Shown here: positions 11,512-23,740 of the stretch, in pieces | Position numbering within the stretch: the first letter of the stretch is position 1 | Layout of the letters: each line of letters begins with the position of its first letter | Assembly (NCBI RefSeq): GCF_014633365.1 | Contig: NC_068349.1 | Location: forward strand, 27,294,753-27,358,752 | Direction of reading: 5' to 3' | Origin: Diospyros lotus | Taxonomy: Eukaryota > Streptophyta > Magnoliopsida > Ericales > Ebenaceae | Length of the DNA stretch: 64,000 nt | Program-made: the position numbers and the translations under genes | Notes under the pieces: generated by a model | The model's input: the letters and a program-made list of their open reading frames with translations, nothing else | What the model was told of the DNA's origin: nothing | Databases searched by the model: none

Positions 11512-11519
11512 TATAAATA
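11512..11519 (+). promoter_or_regulatory. TATA box for the Tat1 antisense ORF
   Basis: TATAAATA lies 446 bp upstream of the antisense ORF's ATG and just outside the 3' LTR. The same octamer is present at 7783-7790 in Tat2. The leader after it is rich in CTTCCGAAG motifs. Confidence 0.55.
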
Positions 11520-11803
11520 GGACCACTTGCTTTCGAAATTATCCTATGCTTGCACTTTGTCTCTTACTTGAAGAACTTTTTCGCTCCCTTTCATTATTTC
11601 CTTCTGAAGGAATTTTCTTCCGAAGGAAATCTCATTTGTCTTCTGCTATTTCTTTTCGAAGGATCCCCTTTCGAAAATTCATTGTCTTCTAGGTAACCTC
11701 ATATTCTCTTTTCAACACTATTCTTTCTGAAGCGTTAATAGTGCTAGAAACATCCCTTCCGAAGTCCTTTTGCATATAAGTGTTCCTTTCGTAGAACTGT
11801 TAC

Positions 11804-11890
11804 TTCCAAAGCATATTCTCCTTCCGAAGCAAATTCTCCTTCCGAAGTAAACTCTCATTCCAAAGTAAATTCTCCTTCAAAAGGAATCTT
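11804..11890 (+). repeat. 18-bp tandem repeat in the antisense ORF leader
   Basis: About five units of the form CTTCCGAAGCAAATTCTC follow head to tail, with changes in the outer units. They lie in the 5' leader of the Tat1 antisense ORF, about 75-160 bp before its ATG. Confidence 0.75.
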
Positions 11891-11964
11891 GTTTCATAGC
11901 GAAAACCTTAATTTGACTCTTATAGTGTCTTTTTTCCTTTCTTTCCTACCTTCCACTTGCTACT

Positions 11965-14690
11965 ATGGCCAGTGGAAAAATATATCATCATGAAGTCGAT
12001 TCCCACGGAATCGATCACTTCTTCTTAAAAGGTAAATGCTCTCGGATGACCAAGAACGATGTGGCCCTCATCCGTCAAAACTACAACATTCCTTGGGATT
12101 ACCACACTAGGCTTCCTCGTCCTGAAGAAAATTGTGTGGTTGATGTAGAAAAGAGGTGGACGAGCGTCCACGAGGCCAGTTTTCGCTTAGGTTTCCACCT
12201 CCCTCTCCATAACTTCGGTCTTAGGTTTCTTCATGGTAGTGGGTTAGCTCGGGGCCAATTACATCCCAATGCCTGGGCCGAATTAGTTGGTTTTTTTGTC
12301 ATTTGTCACGAGAATGACATAGACCCCATCGTAGACTTTCTTTATTGTCTCTTCCACTTACGTTTGGTTAAGGAACGTTACCATATGTACACCCTACAGC
12401 GGACCCAAGAGGACCGTCTCTTTTATGACTCCCCTCCCTGAGAGGCTTCATTTGACTCCTGGTGGTTTTTGGTTAAACCTCCAAACGGTGTGTGGAACAC
12501 TCCACGCAAGTAACACATTGACCTTGAGAAAGTATCGAAATCGAGATTGAGTGCGTCCATTCCCAAGCTTAGGGAACGATACGAGGATAACCATCGTGTT
12601 ATTACTGAGGGTGGTCCTAAACATCTCCTTGACCCCTTGACCGTGGACAGATTAATAAGGGTGGGCTGGATCCCGGAGCGTGGCAAATCATCTCATCGTG
12701 GGGTGCCCTAAGGCACTACGTCCAGATCCTCCAGTTAACCCAATGCTTGCCGTCACGGTGAGAAGAGGGGACATCCCTCACTAGGAGCAGCCTTCTCCAA
12801 AGGGTGTGGACCCCCTAGCTACTTGCAATCCTTCTTTTTTTGGCTAGCCCCACTTTGTTGAAATTTTTGCATTCAAATTTTCTGGTATCTTACCATATCG
12901 TGTCTTTTCCTTGCAGCCATGCATCACTTAATGAGGTCTGCTCATTGAAGGGTCACCCCTAGAACTGCCCTGGCTGAAGTGTCACCCTTCTTAACCCTCA
13001 AGACAGGACCCTCTGTCCTGATGTTCAGAATGCTGAACGAGGCGAGGGTGTAGGAAATACCTTGGCTCCTCCTCGCCACCACCACTAGAGAAAGAAGAAG
13101 AGTCGTTGCCAGGAGACGGAGGTGGGCCCTACAACTTTTCAGCCTACGATGATCTCAATCCTCATGACCCACAAGCAAAGCCTTTTCTTGACTTTCTTGT
13201 AGCATCAAGAGTTTACCCAGCGCTCTCTTTTTCGCTCTAGATGGATGTATCCGCAGCTATGAGCGAAGCCCCTCACCATGTGACCCACGAGCTAGCCAGG
13301 CACGAAGTGGGTCCGAGCTTCCACGGTGCTCCAGAGGGTGAGGTTACCTCCCATTTGACCAGGCTGTCGTTGATGCAGTTTAAACGAGCAGCTGAGGATT
13401 ATATCGTCAGGCTATGATCAACCCTCAATGCGGCGACCATTGTACTTTGCACATGGATGAAGGGGCCGCTGCTAGAGCATTGACCCCAATTTTGCCTGCA
13501 TTACCCGCTCTCCATCAGGGGGCAGTATAATTGGATGGCAATTACTGGGTCCGTGGGGAACGCTTCGACATCCAACCTAGGGTTCTAGACACGGACACCA
13601 TAGACATGCCTGGGGTTGGTGCTTGCGTTCTCTACTCCTCCATCTTTCCGCATGATGAAAGTCGGTACTTCCACAATTCTCCAGAAGACATGGATGAGTT
13701 TAAATGTTACCTTGCGATCGTAAGTTTTCTCCGCCTCCTTTCTTATTTTCTTTTTCCCACTAACCTTCTCATTTTTCTCTCTCCCATTAACCTTTTCGTG
13801 CTCTTTTATCACAGGGTGCTCAAGGTGCCGTAGTGACCAATGCCATGAATCGTGTGCGCCTGGCCCATCAGGAGGCACAGACATAGAAGTCTTTTCAGTG
13901 GAAAAAGGATGAGCAGGTCTTGAACATGAAAATCCTCCATTTGGAGTCGGACAAGATCAGTCTTCAAGCTTAGCTTCAAGATCTCTCCATTAGCCGCTAG
14001 GCGACTGAAGACAATGCCCACAAATGCGAGGAAGAGCTGGAGGCTCGAAATCGGGCTTATGAAGAAAAGGTATCTTCTCTAGTTGAAGCCCAATGAGAAA
14101 TCTCACGTTTGAAAGGTGACTTGGCCTACGCCGAGGAACGGGTAGTCGCGTCGCTCCAAAATGTTGCCCGGGCTCAGTTAGAGATGGAGAAGATGTGAGA
14201 GAATAGGTGGCGAGAGATTGAAGAGGCGACAAGAGATGCCATGAAACAATACCGCCTTTCCAAGGATTGTTACAGCCGCAAGGATGATTACGCTAGTTGT
14301 TTCTCAAAGTTTGGCTTTTACATCGGCCGCAGCTTCTTGGAGTCCAAACATTCGGGGGACTCTTCCTAGAGATGACTTTTGACAACGCCATGTCTGTCGG
14401 TACCCCTCTTGATTGGAGAAAGTACGAGCTAAAAAATTATGGGCCTGAGGAATGCATAAGACAGGCTCTGGAAGATTACTTCAATAACCTGCAGGGTCCG
14501 TGGAGCCCTTATGCTCTTGAGTTTGAGGAGGGTGAAGTAGGTGCTGGCATGACTATCACTGTTTAGATGATTGAGAGAGGCCTAGAGATGGACCTTGTCG
14601 TTGATGCTTCTCAGAGTCTGCTTCCTGGAGAGGGTTCGAGACGTGCAGATCATCCCCCTGCCGAAGATTAGTGCAGATTTTATGATTTGT
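11965..14690 (+). pseudogene. Tat1 antisense ORF (putative gypsy-type transposon protein with coiled coil)
   Basis: The ORF opens MASGKIYHHEVDSHGIDHFF and runs 158 codons to a TGA at 12439-12441, then continues in frame with blocks such as WWFLVKPPNG and VDRLIRVGWIPERG. The first part matches the 'putative gypsy type transposon' domain of plant Tat elements (GFHLPLHNFG, LARGQLHPNAW, LVGFFVICHEN). Two introns look likely: an acceptor TTGCAG at 12911-12916, and one bounded by GTAAGT at 13720 and CACAG ending at 13814. Further on, about 13815-14320 encodes a Glu/Arg/Lys-rich heptad-like stretch (LESDKISLQA, CEEELEARNRAYEEKVSSL, AYAEERVVASLQ), probably a coiled coil, then FYIGRSFLESKHSGDSS. After a shift, 14297-14566 gives DWRKYELKNYGPEE. 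Several stops make it non-functional. Its role in these elements is not known. Confidence 0.8.
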
Positions 14691-15190
14691 ATTCTTTTTA
14701 ACTGGGCTATAAGGAATGACAATTTTCACTAGTTCCATCTCAAAGTGCTCTTTTAGGAGTTTTTAATACATTTCTTTGGTTGTTGTGTTTTATTTTATCA
14801 ACTTTTGGATGATTGGAGCCTTTGTGGCCATTCCAATGCACCTTGTGTTATTGTCTTATTTGCATAACCGTGTAATCCTACGCTTCTTTAACCATTAGCC
14901 TATTGGTTATGCGACTTACGTTTACGCCCCTTCAAGCTTTTATTTATTTGTCTCAATGGTTTAATTTTTGTCTGTTTATATTTGCATTCCCTCTTTGAGG
15001 CCTTTTTACCTTCAAAAATTCGAGATATGGAGACTCATACACCATTCCTCGAGCTCTCGGCTCAGGTCAAATTCGAGGATGGCCCCATGATCAAATTTTC
15101 GTGAACGTTTCCGAGGTAGGCATGTGTGGTTTTTTTTGTTTTTTATTTTTTTTTAAAATGGGACACCTTTCAATGGTGCCCGCTATTTTC
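14691..15190. other. Spacer between the antisense ORF and tandem repeats of Tat1
   Basis: This T-rich stretch, with a TTTTTTTTGTTTTTTA-like run near 15130-15155, is probably the 3' UTR of the antisense transcript. I see no coding potential and no separate element. Confidence 0.45.
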
Positions 15191-15199
15191 CTTCAGTTT

Positions 15200-16080
15200 T
15201 GTTTGCCATAGGAAATCTGGATTGGGCCAAAGATCCAACACGGGATTCCCCCCGGGCGTCCGAGTTTGCCGGGAGACCTAGGCGCCAGATCAACCAAGGA
15301 GTCAGGTCTAGCTTGGGGGCATAGCATTGGACTCAATCGAGGGATCTAAGTGAATCTGCGGGCATAGGCGTCGGAGCATCCGATGATCTCAAGTTGGTCT
15401 ATCGTTATAGGTGTTAGACTAAGGCTAAGCGATCAGACATTTAAGGGTAGAATCATGTTTTTCACTTTATTGGCCATCGTTTTGAGGTCCAATCTACCTT
15501 AAGGGATCTGGGTTTAGCTAGCGGTCTGGTTTGGGATTCCTTCCGGGCATCTGAATTTGCCGGGAGACCTACGCGCCAGATCAACCAAGGAGTCAGGTCT
15601 AGCTTAGGGGCATAACACTGGACTCAATCGAGGGATCTAGGTGAGTCTAGGGGCATAGGTGTCGAAGCATTCGATGATCCCAACCCAATCCTAGGTCATA
15701 GGTGCCAGATCACAACTGGGCGACTTAAGCCTCACGCGGTGAGGGCGTCCTTCGACTTACCATATAGTGGTTTCATCGTCTTCCACCCCTTCTAAGAGTC
15801 AGTCTGCCCTCGGTAAATCTAGGTTCAATAGACGGTCTGGTTTGGGATTCCTTCCAGGTGTCTGAGTTTGCCGGGAGACCTAGACGCCAGATCAACCAAG
15901 GAGTCAGGTTTAGCTTAGGGGCATAACACCAGACTCAATCAAGGGATCTAGGTGAGTCTGCGGGCATAGGCGCGAAGCATTCGATGATCCTGACCCGGCC
16001 TATGGTCATCTATGCCTAATTACCACTGGGCGACCCTGACCTCTTCGAGGACCATCTTTGAGCTGTTGTACCTGCATTAT
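15200..16080 (+). repeat. About 300-bp tandem repeats in the Tat1 3' region
   Basis: Three units share TTTGCCGGGAGACCTA, GCCAGATCAACCAAGGAGTC and CGAGGGATCTAGGTGAGTCT. The same point recurs at 15271, 15562 and 15873, giving periods of 291 and 311 bp. Arrays like this between integrase and 3' LTR are known in Tat-lineage elements and have been linked to satellite origin. Related but diverged repeats occur at 56880-61660. Confidence 0.85.
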
Positions 16081-16209
16081 ATTTTATCGTACATTCAAAT
16101 GCTTAAGACATAAGGGATTTTACGTGGTTCAGCTTATAGTTTTGCCTATTCCACTGGAATACAGGGGGGTGTATTCTTTTATTCATGGGGGAATTATTAC
16201 ATAGAAAAG

Positions 16210-18890
16210 TGTAACGCCCCGCTCCCACTTACGGGTGTTACTCACGAATAATCAGCTTATTATTCACACGCTAGGGCAAAGATGAAGAGATGACTACGTT
16301 TCAACAGGAAACGACCTAGGTGGGAACTAAGCTCTGCCCTCTCTTCGCTCCACTTGAGGGTCCGGGAATTATCAAAACGACCTATTAAAACCTGAAACCT
16401 TGCAAAGTGTCACCCCTTCTCAAGCTCTTAATGAAGAGCTAAGGGTGACCTCCCAGAATCGAAAGAAATAAACTAACTCTCATGCTTCATATAAATTATG
16501 GCATAACGCCTTAATTATAAGAAAATAATTTTTTTTTTCTTTGCCCCAACCATTAACCCATTTATCTCACTTCCAATTCCTTTGGAAAATATTTGGATTA
16601 ATATTTCTTTGAAAAAATTTAATAAAATTTTCCTTATTAAATCTCCATTGATTTTTTCCTTTAATTATTTCAAAATACCAAAATTTTCCAACCATTAGGA
16701 AATTAATTTTTGAAATACAAACCTCAAGGCATTCTCATCCAATTTCAAAATTTAAGGAAAATACTCCATTATTTAATTTTCCAAAATATAGAAAAAAATT
16801 TCATAATTGCCTCAAATTTATATTAATTAATAATTAATTTGGAGGCTAAAATACTCATTTATTTATTTATTTAAACATAAATTATTCAGAATTTCCAAAA
16901 TAACATATTATATTTAAATAAACAAAAAATAAAATAAAATAAAAAGGAAAATCCAAACAGCAGCAGGGGGGGTGTGCGGCAGCCAGCCGCACCCCCCAGC
17001 GCGAGCCGCGCGCGCGTTGGCCGCATGCCATGCGCGCGCGCGCATGCTGGCGCGCGACCGCGCCCAAGCGCACCAGGCGCGCCCCCAGGGCCAACACATT
17101 GCCTCAACTTTCTTTTTTAATGAAAAAAAAATATTTTTTTTTCTTTTAAATCCCAAAATTTCCAGAATGCCTTTACACTTCAAATGGCTTCCAAAACATT
17201 CAAGTTTGCCACTTTTTAACCACATTAAGCGTTCATTACATAATTAACAAAATAAATACAACATCAACCATTAAATCCACAAAATACATATACTTCACAT
17301 GCATTTCTCTTTCTTCATTACCTTCAACCTTGCAAAACTCCTTTTCCCTTAGATGATTCTCCACCTACATAGAGGTCAAAGGACCTTATAAGCCAATGCT
17401 CAGTAAGGGTGCTATGCAAATGTATATGAAACATGAGAATATGAACATGTAATGCAAATGCAATGCATATAATGGGTAGTCCTCCATGCCCTCATAACCA
17501 CTTAGGTTAAGGCACCAACCAACCCATCTCTCATCACTAGTCCTCCTTATGGCCATAGGTCCACTAGAACACAAAACATGCAATAAGACCATTACATGCA
17601 ACTCATTAAAAACATATACAAATGCAAGCAAAACCCCCACCACTTGGGGTTATCCCTTACCTCTTTTCTTGAAGCTTCAATACTTCCACTTGCCAAGACT
17701 CTCTCTTTGGCTTTTAATCACCTTAAGAAAATATCCTTAAAGCATTAGAGATTTTTAAGACTAAAGAAAGAATGGAAAATGAAAACTTCCCTACACACTT
17801 GAAGAGAATTAAACTAAGGCTTATCTCTTGCTTGCCTCTCTTCTTCCTTCTCCTAACCTTAGCTCTTCTTGCTTTCTTTCTCTTCACAAGTGGGAAAACC
17901 TTGAACTAAATTCTCAACTCCCTATTTATAGAGCTTTTCTACACAATCCATGCCAAAATTCAAGATTACATCTTAGCCATTGGTTTTTCTTTAATTCAAG
18001 AGACTCAATCTCAACTTTCCAACACAAGCACAATCCTTGTGCTTCTCCTAATCCTCAATCTTAGCCATTGATTTTAAGAGAACTCATCTCTAGTCTCTAA
18101 AGAAACACAATCCAAGAGACTTAGTCTCTTTAAATCTCAACCTTTGATTTTCTTTGGAGATTAAATCCTCAACCATTGGATCCATCTCTAATTCCCATAA
18201 TTCTCCCATTTTCACAATTAATAAATAATGACTAATTTCTCCATTTTCCATTTAATTTAAATCCATAACTTTTCAAGCAATTAATGGAGACTATTATCTT
18301 TTCTTTTTGATTTAATTTAAATTGCACTTGAAAGACATAATTCATTTTACTTTGGCATTTAATTAAATCCACCATTTTCCCACATAAATGCATGACTAAT
18401 TTCCATTTAATATGGATTTTCTTTTAATTATCTCCATAATGGCTCTCATTTCATGCTTGAGAGACTAATTTCCTTTTCTTTTTTGAATTTCTTTAAATCC
18501 CACTCTTGCTTCACAAGATCATGCCAAGTGTCACCAATTACACTTAATAAAATTGTTTCTTATTCCCAAATTTAATTAAATCCCAATCCATGAGATTTTT
18601 GCCAAGTGTCACAAATCTAACCATACTTGGCTTCCATTTTAATTTCCTAATTATCCATAAACTTAATCAAGAAGTAAATTCTCCAAAATATCAATTCTCC
18701 AATATAAATAATTTCTCCAAAAATAATTTGTCCTTTTATGGGACGGGACTCCATATTATCGTTTTGCCCCTCCTAAGGCATCCTATATGTTATGTGCCTT
18801 CTCATTAATTCAAGGGCAATTATAGAATTTTCCATATACTAATATTCTCTTAATTGATAAAATTTATCATAACTCATCAAGGATATTACA
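16210..18890 (-). mobile_element. Ty3/gypsy solo LTR, TSD AAAAG
   Basis: This 2681-bp unit begins TGTAACGCCCCGCTCCC and ends AAGGATATTACA, with perfect AAAAG duplications at 16205-16209 and 18891-18895. It sits in Tat1 between the tandem repeats and the integrase C-terminus. The minus strand starts TGTAATATCC, like chromovirus (Tekay/Del) LTRs, and its end (GTGGGAGCGGGGCGTTACA) resembles that of the LTR at 45214-45970. A very GC-rich block lies at 16960-17095 in otherwise AT-rich sequence. No protein is encoded. Confidence 0.9.
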
Positions 18891-18895
18891 AAAAG

Positions 18896-21535
18896 TTAAA
18901 AAGAATTTCGACTCACAACGGAGTTGGGTAATGCCTCTTGTAACGAATGCATCCCCATGTCTTGTCCCTTGAATTCTTCATGGCTAGCCCCGACCGACAG
19001 AGCAAGGAAGTACCTTTTGAGGTGCATAGTATTCCTGATCTTGCCCATCATCTCTCCTTGCAATGTCTGCAATACGCAAGTGTTGGGTCCCAGCATCCTT
19101 TGTATTCTATAGGCCCTTCCCAATTTAGTCTGAGTTTCCCTTCTTCCTTGAGGGCGTTCATAATTACTGTTTGCCTGAGCACTAAATCCCCTTCCTGAAA
19201 TGTTCGAGGACAGACCTTCACATTGTAATTGCCGGCGATCCTTCTCTGATACGCTGCCAGTTGCACAACTGCCTTCTCTCTCAGCTCATCTAACAGATCC
19301 AGGTTCTCCCTCAAACAATCTGAATTCCCCTCTTCACTGAAAGCCATAACCAGAGGCGAGGTGAGGTCTATTTCCACTGGAATAAGGGCGTTTGTCCCAT
19401 ACACTAAGTTGAAAGGCGTTTTCCCTATAGGTACACGACTGGTCATGCGATAAGCCCATAAAATGCTAGGGAATTCTGTTGGAAATGTATGCCCTAAAGA
19501 CAAGTTTTGTTTAATTTATGGTAATGATGTTTCTTTTAGTCAGTTTATGGCACATATATTATTTGCATTTAATTGTTGGAAAAATGTCCATGCTATTAAG
19601 TAAGTGATTCATGTGATGGGTCGTTCTTCACAGTTAGGCATGAATCATGGGTACTTAATAAGCAAGAAAATATTACTCTTGATCTTTTGATAGAACTGGG
19701 CATTCTATCATGATAAGATCATTGTGCAATAGATCCTAATGGAGGATGGCTTACCTTAGTCAGTAAACAGTCCGTTTACTCTAATTATACAAGCGCATTT
19801 GGAATGCGTAGAGTGGACCTGTGATAGAAGCTAATGACAAAGTACTAATTATCATGGAGCTAGTCTATCACTGCTACTACGTGGACGAGTACTCCAATAC
19901 TTGAGTATTAGTTGGTGGTCTAGTGAACCTAGAGCTATATTCTTAGATTCACTATAGGTGAGGTCTATCAAAGATCAATAACCTTTTGAGTTGGGAGTAT
20001 AGTTTCTAATTAACTAAGACAGACTAATACAATATATTTTCTGTGATTCACCCCCTTGTGATTGTCCAAGAATAATCAAATAATCTAGGGCCTTGGGAAC
20101 GTGACTTAAGAGTGTGTGCTTCTGGGTAGCTCCCAGTGATAAGCAAGTACATTCGAGTAGTCACGGATTATTGGACTAGTGATCTAAGGATGGTAGAAAT
20201 CATTTAGAGAGGTGTTAGTACATTATTCCTTTCTAAATGATGGGCGTTACGCATAGGGGTATTTTCGTCATTACACTAGTAGGTCAAAGACATGGCATAT
20301 GCAAAATTATTCGTGGGGTCAGTGTTACCATATGGTGATAGTTGGAACACTTAGAATGACAAAATATAGCTACTAGGTAGCAGGGATATTTTGGTCATTT
20401 TAGTAGCCGTGAATAATTTGTCTTTTGGTCCCCAGGGTAGCTCGATATAACTCATGTATTATTTAATACATTTGGCTTGTTGGATGAATTACATTGAGAG
20501 AGAATTATTTTATTCGGAATGGTCCATAATTAATTGGGCTAGAATAAAATAATAGTTAATTAGTTTTTAATTAATTAATTGGGCTAACCCAATTAGAAAA
20601 ATTAATTAAATGGACTTGGCCCATTAAGGTTTGGCCCACTAGGGTTTTAACCCTAGGGTTCTCCCTTTATATTCTCTCCTTGGTTGTTTTCTTATCCAAG
20701 TCGATTTTTGACTCTTCTTCACCGAAAGAGAGGCCACGAGTTCGAGTCATACTCCGGAAGATCGAAAGAGAGCCTTCAAGTTCTGATGCGAAGGAGCCGA
20801 AGGATTGCAGGACAGCCGTCGTCTCCATCACGAGAAGAAGCTCCCGCCCATCCTCCGCCTGTTGCTTCATTCCGTCCGGTAATCCGCCGTAAAAGTAAGT
20901 TTCCTAGATTCTAATCAATACGAGGAAAGTTTTTATTTAAAAACCGCTTCCGTTACATGCTATGTATCCTCGTTTACGATCCTTCAAATTCATCTACCCA
21001 TTTGCCTTTAGCTTTTTCTAATCGGGTCTTCAACCCATGTAGAATGGTTTTATTGCTCGCTTTTGCCTGCCCATTGGCTTGGGGATATGCTATGGACGTC
21101 ATCCTCAAACCGATTCCCCTTATTTGACAAAATGCTTTAAAAGCTTCAGAGTTGAACTGTGTCCCGTGATCAGTATTAAGGATTCGGGGAATACCGAAGT
21201 GACAAATTATATCTTTCCACACCATTCCCTCTACTTTCCTCTCTGTTATGGTTACTAGAGGTTCGACTTCGACCCACTTCGTGAAGTAATCAGTGGCCAC
21301 CAATAGGAATTTTCTTTGTGACGATACCATTGGAAATGGACCCAAAATGTCTAACCCCCACTGTGTAAATGGCGACACTTGAAATATCAGCTGGATTGAC
21401 GAAGGGCGTTGTACTCTAAGGGGGGCATGTTTTTGGCATCTATCACATGTTCGCACTTTTTGGGCTGCGTCTTATCTCAAAGTGGGCCAAAAGAAATCGG
21501 CTCATAGAATCTTTTCGGCCAATGCTCTCCTACCG
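18896..21535 (-). pseudogene. Tat1 integrase, split by a solo LTR
   Basis: In minus-strand order: a zinc-binding HHCC region near 21420-21535 (ending VRTCDRCQKHAPL), then the catalytic core at 20992-21456 with LDILGPFPM and ILNTDHGTQFNSEAF holding the two catalytic Asp. The third acidic residue is lost: the block reads ANGQAKASNKTI where the family has Glu in place of the Lys. The frame is cut after GKWVDEF by the solo LTR 19477-20986 and resumes at 19471 as PSILWAYRMTSR, followed by TPFNLVYGTNALIPVEI and the C-terminal part to 18896. Removing the LTR and one AATTC copy restores a continuous frame across the site, so the integrase was intact when that LTR landed. It would join cDNA to host DNA; the Glu change and stops make it inactive. 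Confidence 0.9.
19477..20986 (+). mobile_element. Copia-like solo LTR, TSD AATTC
   Basis: This 1510-bp unit begins TGTTGGAAATGTATGCCC and ends TTACGATCCTTCA, with perfect AATTC copies at 19472-19476 and 20987-20991. It splits the Tat1 integrase frame. A 'CCTTTATATTCTCTCC' stretch near 20663 could be its TATA region. Start and end resemble copia LTRs. The frames at 20667-20914 are chance frames in the U5 part. Confidence 0.9.
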
Positions 21536-21539
21536 AGGT

Positions 21540-22295
21540 GTTCTCAGCAGTCCTCTTCATGCACTTCTTCCAGAGCCTGTTCTACCTCTTGGGGCCCCAA
21601 GAAAATGAGCAATGGCGCAACATACCCTCTCTTATATAACTCTTGGCAGATAACCGTGAAGCGGGTTGCACTGGTCTTCAGCCTCTTGGCCTCCGAAGGT
21701 GTTATTGAAAGCTCTTGATTGAGTAGGTACTTTAGCATTGGTGTTCTCTAGTCATCAACCATGGCAATGCAGAGCACATTCCCTTCACTTTCATCTACAC
21801 TTGGTCGTTATAGGACGTCTATGTGAATCAACCGTCCCAAGGTGTCTCGAGCGGAGGCTAACTTGGACAGTGCATCAGCATGTTAGTTGAGAGACCTATT
21901 GATTTGAATAAGTTCAAAGTGCTCAAACTTGTGGGCAAGTTCTTTCACCTTTTGCAGATAGCGAGCCAAGACCAGCTCACTTACTTCAAAAGCTCCTTGA
22001 AACTATTGTACTACCAACTAAGAATCACTACGAGCTATCGGGATTTTTACCTCCAATTTCTGCACCAATTTTATTCCAGCTAATAAAGCCTCATATTCTG
22101 TTACATTGTTGGAGCTGAGAAAGGTGAAGCGTATGGAGTATTCCAATACTTCCTTCTCGGGAGAGATTAATACCACTCTCGCCCCACTCCTTTTGACATT
22201 GGATGCTCTGTCAACAAATAACATCCATTCTTTCCCGCGAACTTCTTTTACTGTTGGCGAGTGAGTGCATTCCACTATAAAGTCTACCAACGCCT
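21540..22295 (-). pseudogene. Tat1 RNase H and RT-integrase linker
   Basis: The minus strand encodes KEWMLFVDRASNVKRSGARV, VLEYSIRFTFLSSNNVTEYE and ALLAGIKLVQKL, the core of the Ty3 RNase H (Asp of FVDRA and Glu of TEYEA visible). It degrades RNA in the RNA/DNA hybrid. The following linker includes HADALSKLASARDT near 21850-21880 and the block at 21544-21738. Stops occur after the SDS at about 22018. Confidence 0.8.
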
Positions 22296-22689
22296 GCCCC
22301 TTTATTGCCTTTCTGGGCTCGAAGTAATATCGTACTCATTGAGTTCAACTGCCCATTTGGTTAGCCTTCTTGAACATTTAGGTCTTTGTAGAATCTGTCT
22401 TAACAACTAATCTATTAATATTGCCACGATGTGGGCTTGAAATTAGGGTCTTAATTTCCTTGTTTTCGTTACTAGTGCCAGAGTTATCTTCTCAATGTAG
22501 GGGTATCACGTTTCTGCTCCCTGCAATACCTTGTTCATATAATAGATGGGGTTGTTAATCTGTCCAACTTGCCTAACGAGGACTGCATTTATAGCCTGAC
22601 GGCTGACTCCCATATATAGGCATAGCTTTTCCCCGATTTTTGGTCAGGTCAATAAGGGAATCTACTTCAGGTACTCCTTCAACTCTTGA

Positions 22690-23463
22690 AAGGCTTTCTA
22701 ACACTCAGGGGTCCATAAAAGATTCCTACCCCCTTTTAAGGCCTTGAAGAAGGGAATGTTGCGTTTTGCATATTTCGAGAGAAATTTGCCCAAGGTCGTC
22801 AGGCGACTTGTCAACCTCTGGACCTCCTTTACTGAACAGAGGGATTTCATGTCAATTACTGCTTGTACCTTTTTCGGGTTAGGCTGTATCCCCCTGTGGG
22901 TAATCATGTATCTTAGGAATTTTCCTGACTTCACCTCGAATGCATATTTGTCCAGATTCAAATGCATATTATTTTTTTTAAACACGACAAAAACTTTCTC
23001 AAGTTTACTGGTGTGCGACTCTCCTTGTTTTCTTTTTACTATCATGTCGTCCACATAAGCCTCCATTACCTCCCCAAGTAGGTCTTTGAATACCTTGTTG
23101 ACCATCCTTTGATACGTGGCCCATGCGTTCTTTAAGCCGAAAGGCATCACCTGGTAGCAGTACGTCCCCTTTTATGTGATAAAGGTTGTTTTCTCAATGT
23201 CGGGTGGATACATATTGATCTGGTGGTAACCCGAGAATGCATCCAAGAAGCTCAACACAACATATCCAGAGGTATCATCAATTAGCCTATCTATTTAAGG
23301 GAGTGGGTAGGAGCCCTTTGGGCAAGCCTTATTCAAGTTGGTAAAATCAATGCATACTCGTCATTTCCCATTGGCCTTAGGTACCATCACGACATTTTCC
23401 AGTCACTCGGGGTATTGGACCTCCCTAATGAATCCCGCTTCAAGGAGTTTATCCACTTCTTCT
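22690..23463 (-). pseudogene. Tat1 reverse transcriptase
   Basis: From 23463 leftward the minus strand reads EEEVDKLLEAGFIREVQYPE, VVMVPKANGK, RVCIDFTNL, then MMPFGLKNAWATYQRMVNKV and MEAYVDDMIVKRK (intact YVDD at about 23046-23057), FLRYMITHRGIQPNP and LGKFLSKYAKR. These are fingers, palm and thumb motifs of a Ty3/gypsy RT in order. Stops replace Trp in several places (for example after YPE and NGK), each explainable by one G-to-A change. Its N-terminal edge abuts the TCCAG duplication of the insertion at 23469-28228; the protease-RT linker resumes at 28234. Confidence 0.9.
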
Positions 23464-23740
23464 TCCAGTGTAAGCACCCCTAAACTAGGGACCCATAGAA
23501 AGATGACATATATGCCAAACCAATTAGAAGCATCACACATACTCCTTAATATTAATATCGGAAGCCACACTCATACATTCTTACTCATAGACATATACAT
23601 TAGGGTCCACATACCCACATAAACAAACGTAACTTAATATTACACACCACACTAGGGTCCACAAACCCACCATATCCCCTCAAGGGTACAATCTAGAACA
23701 TAAACAAGCGTAACTTAATATTACACATCACAAAACACCC

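Noticed and set aside
16882..17247. Several Ala/Arg-rich frames on both strands
   Set aside because: They come from the GC-rich block, where stop codons are rare on both strands, and match no family.
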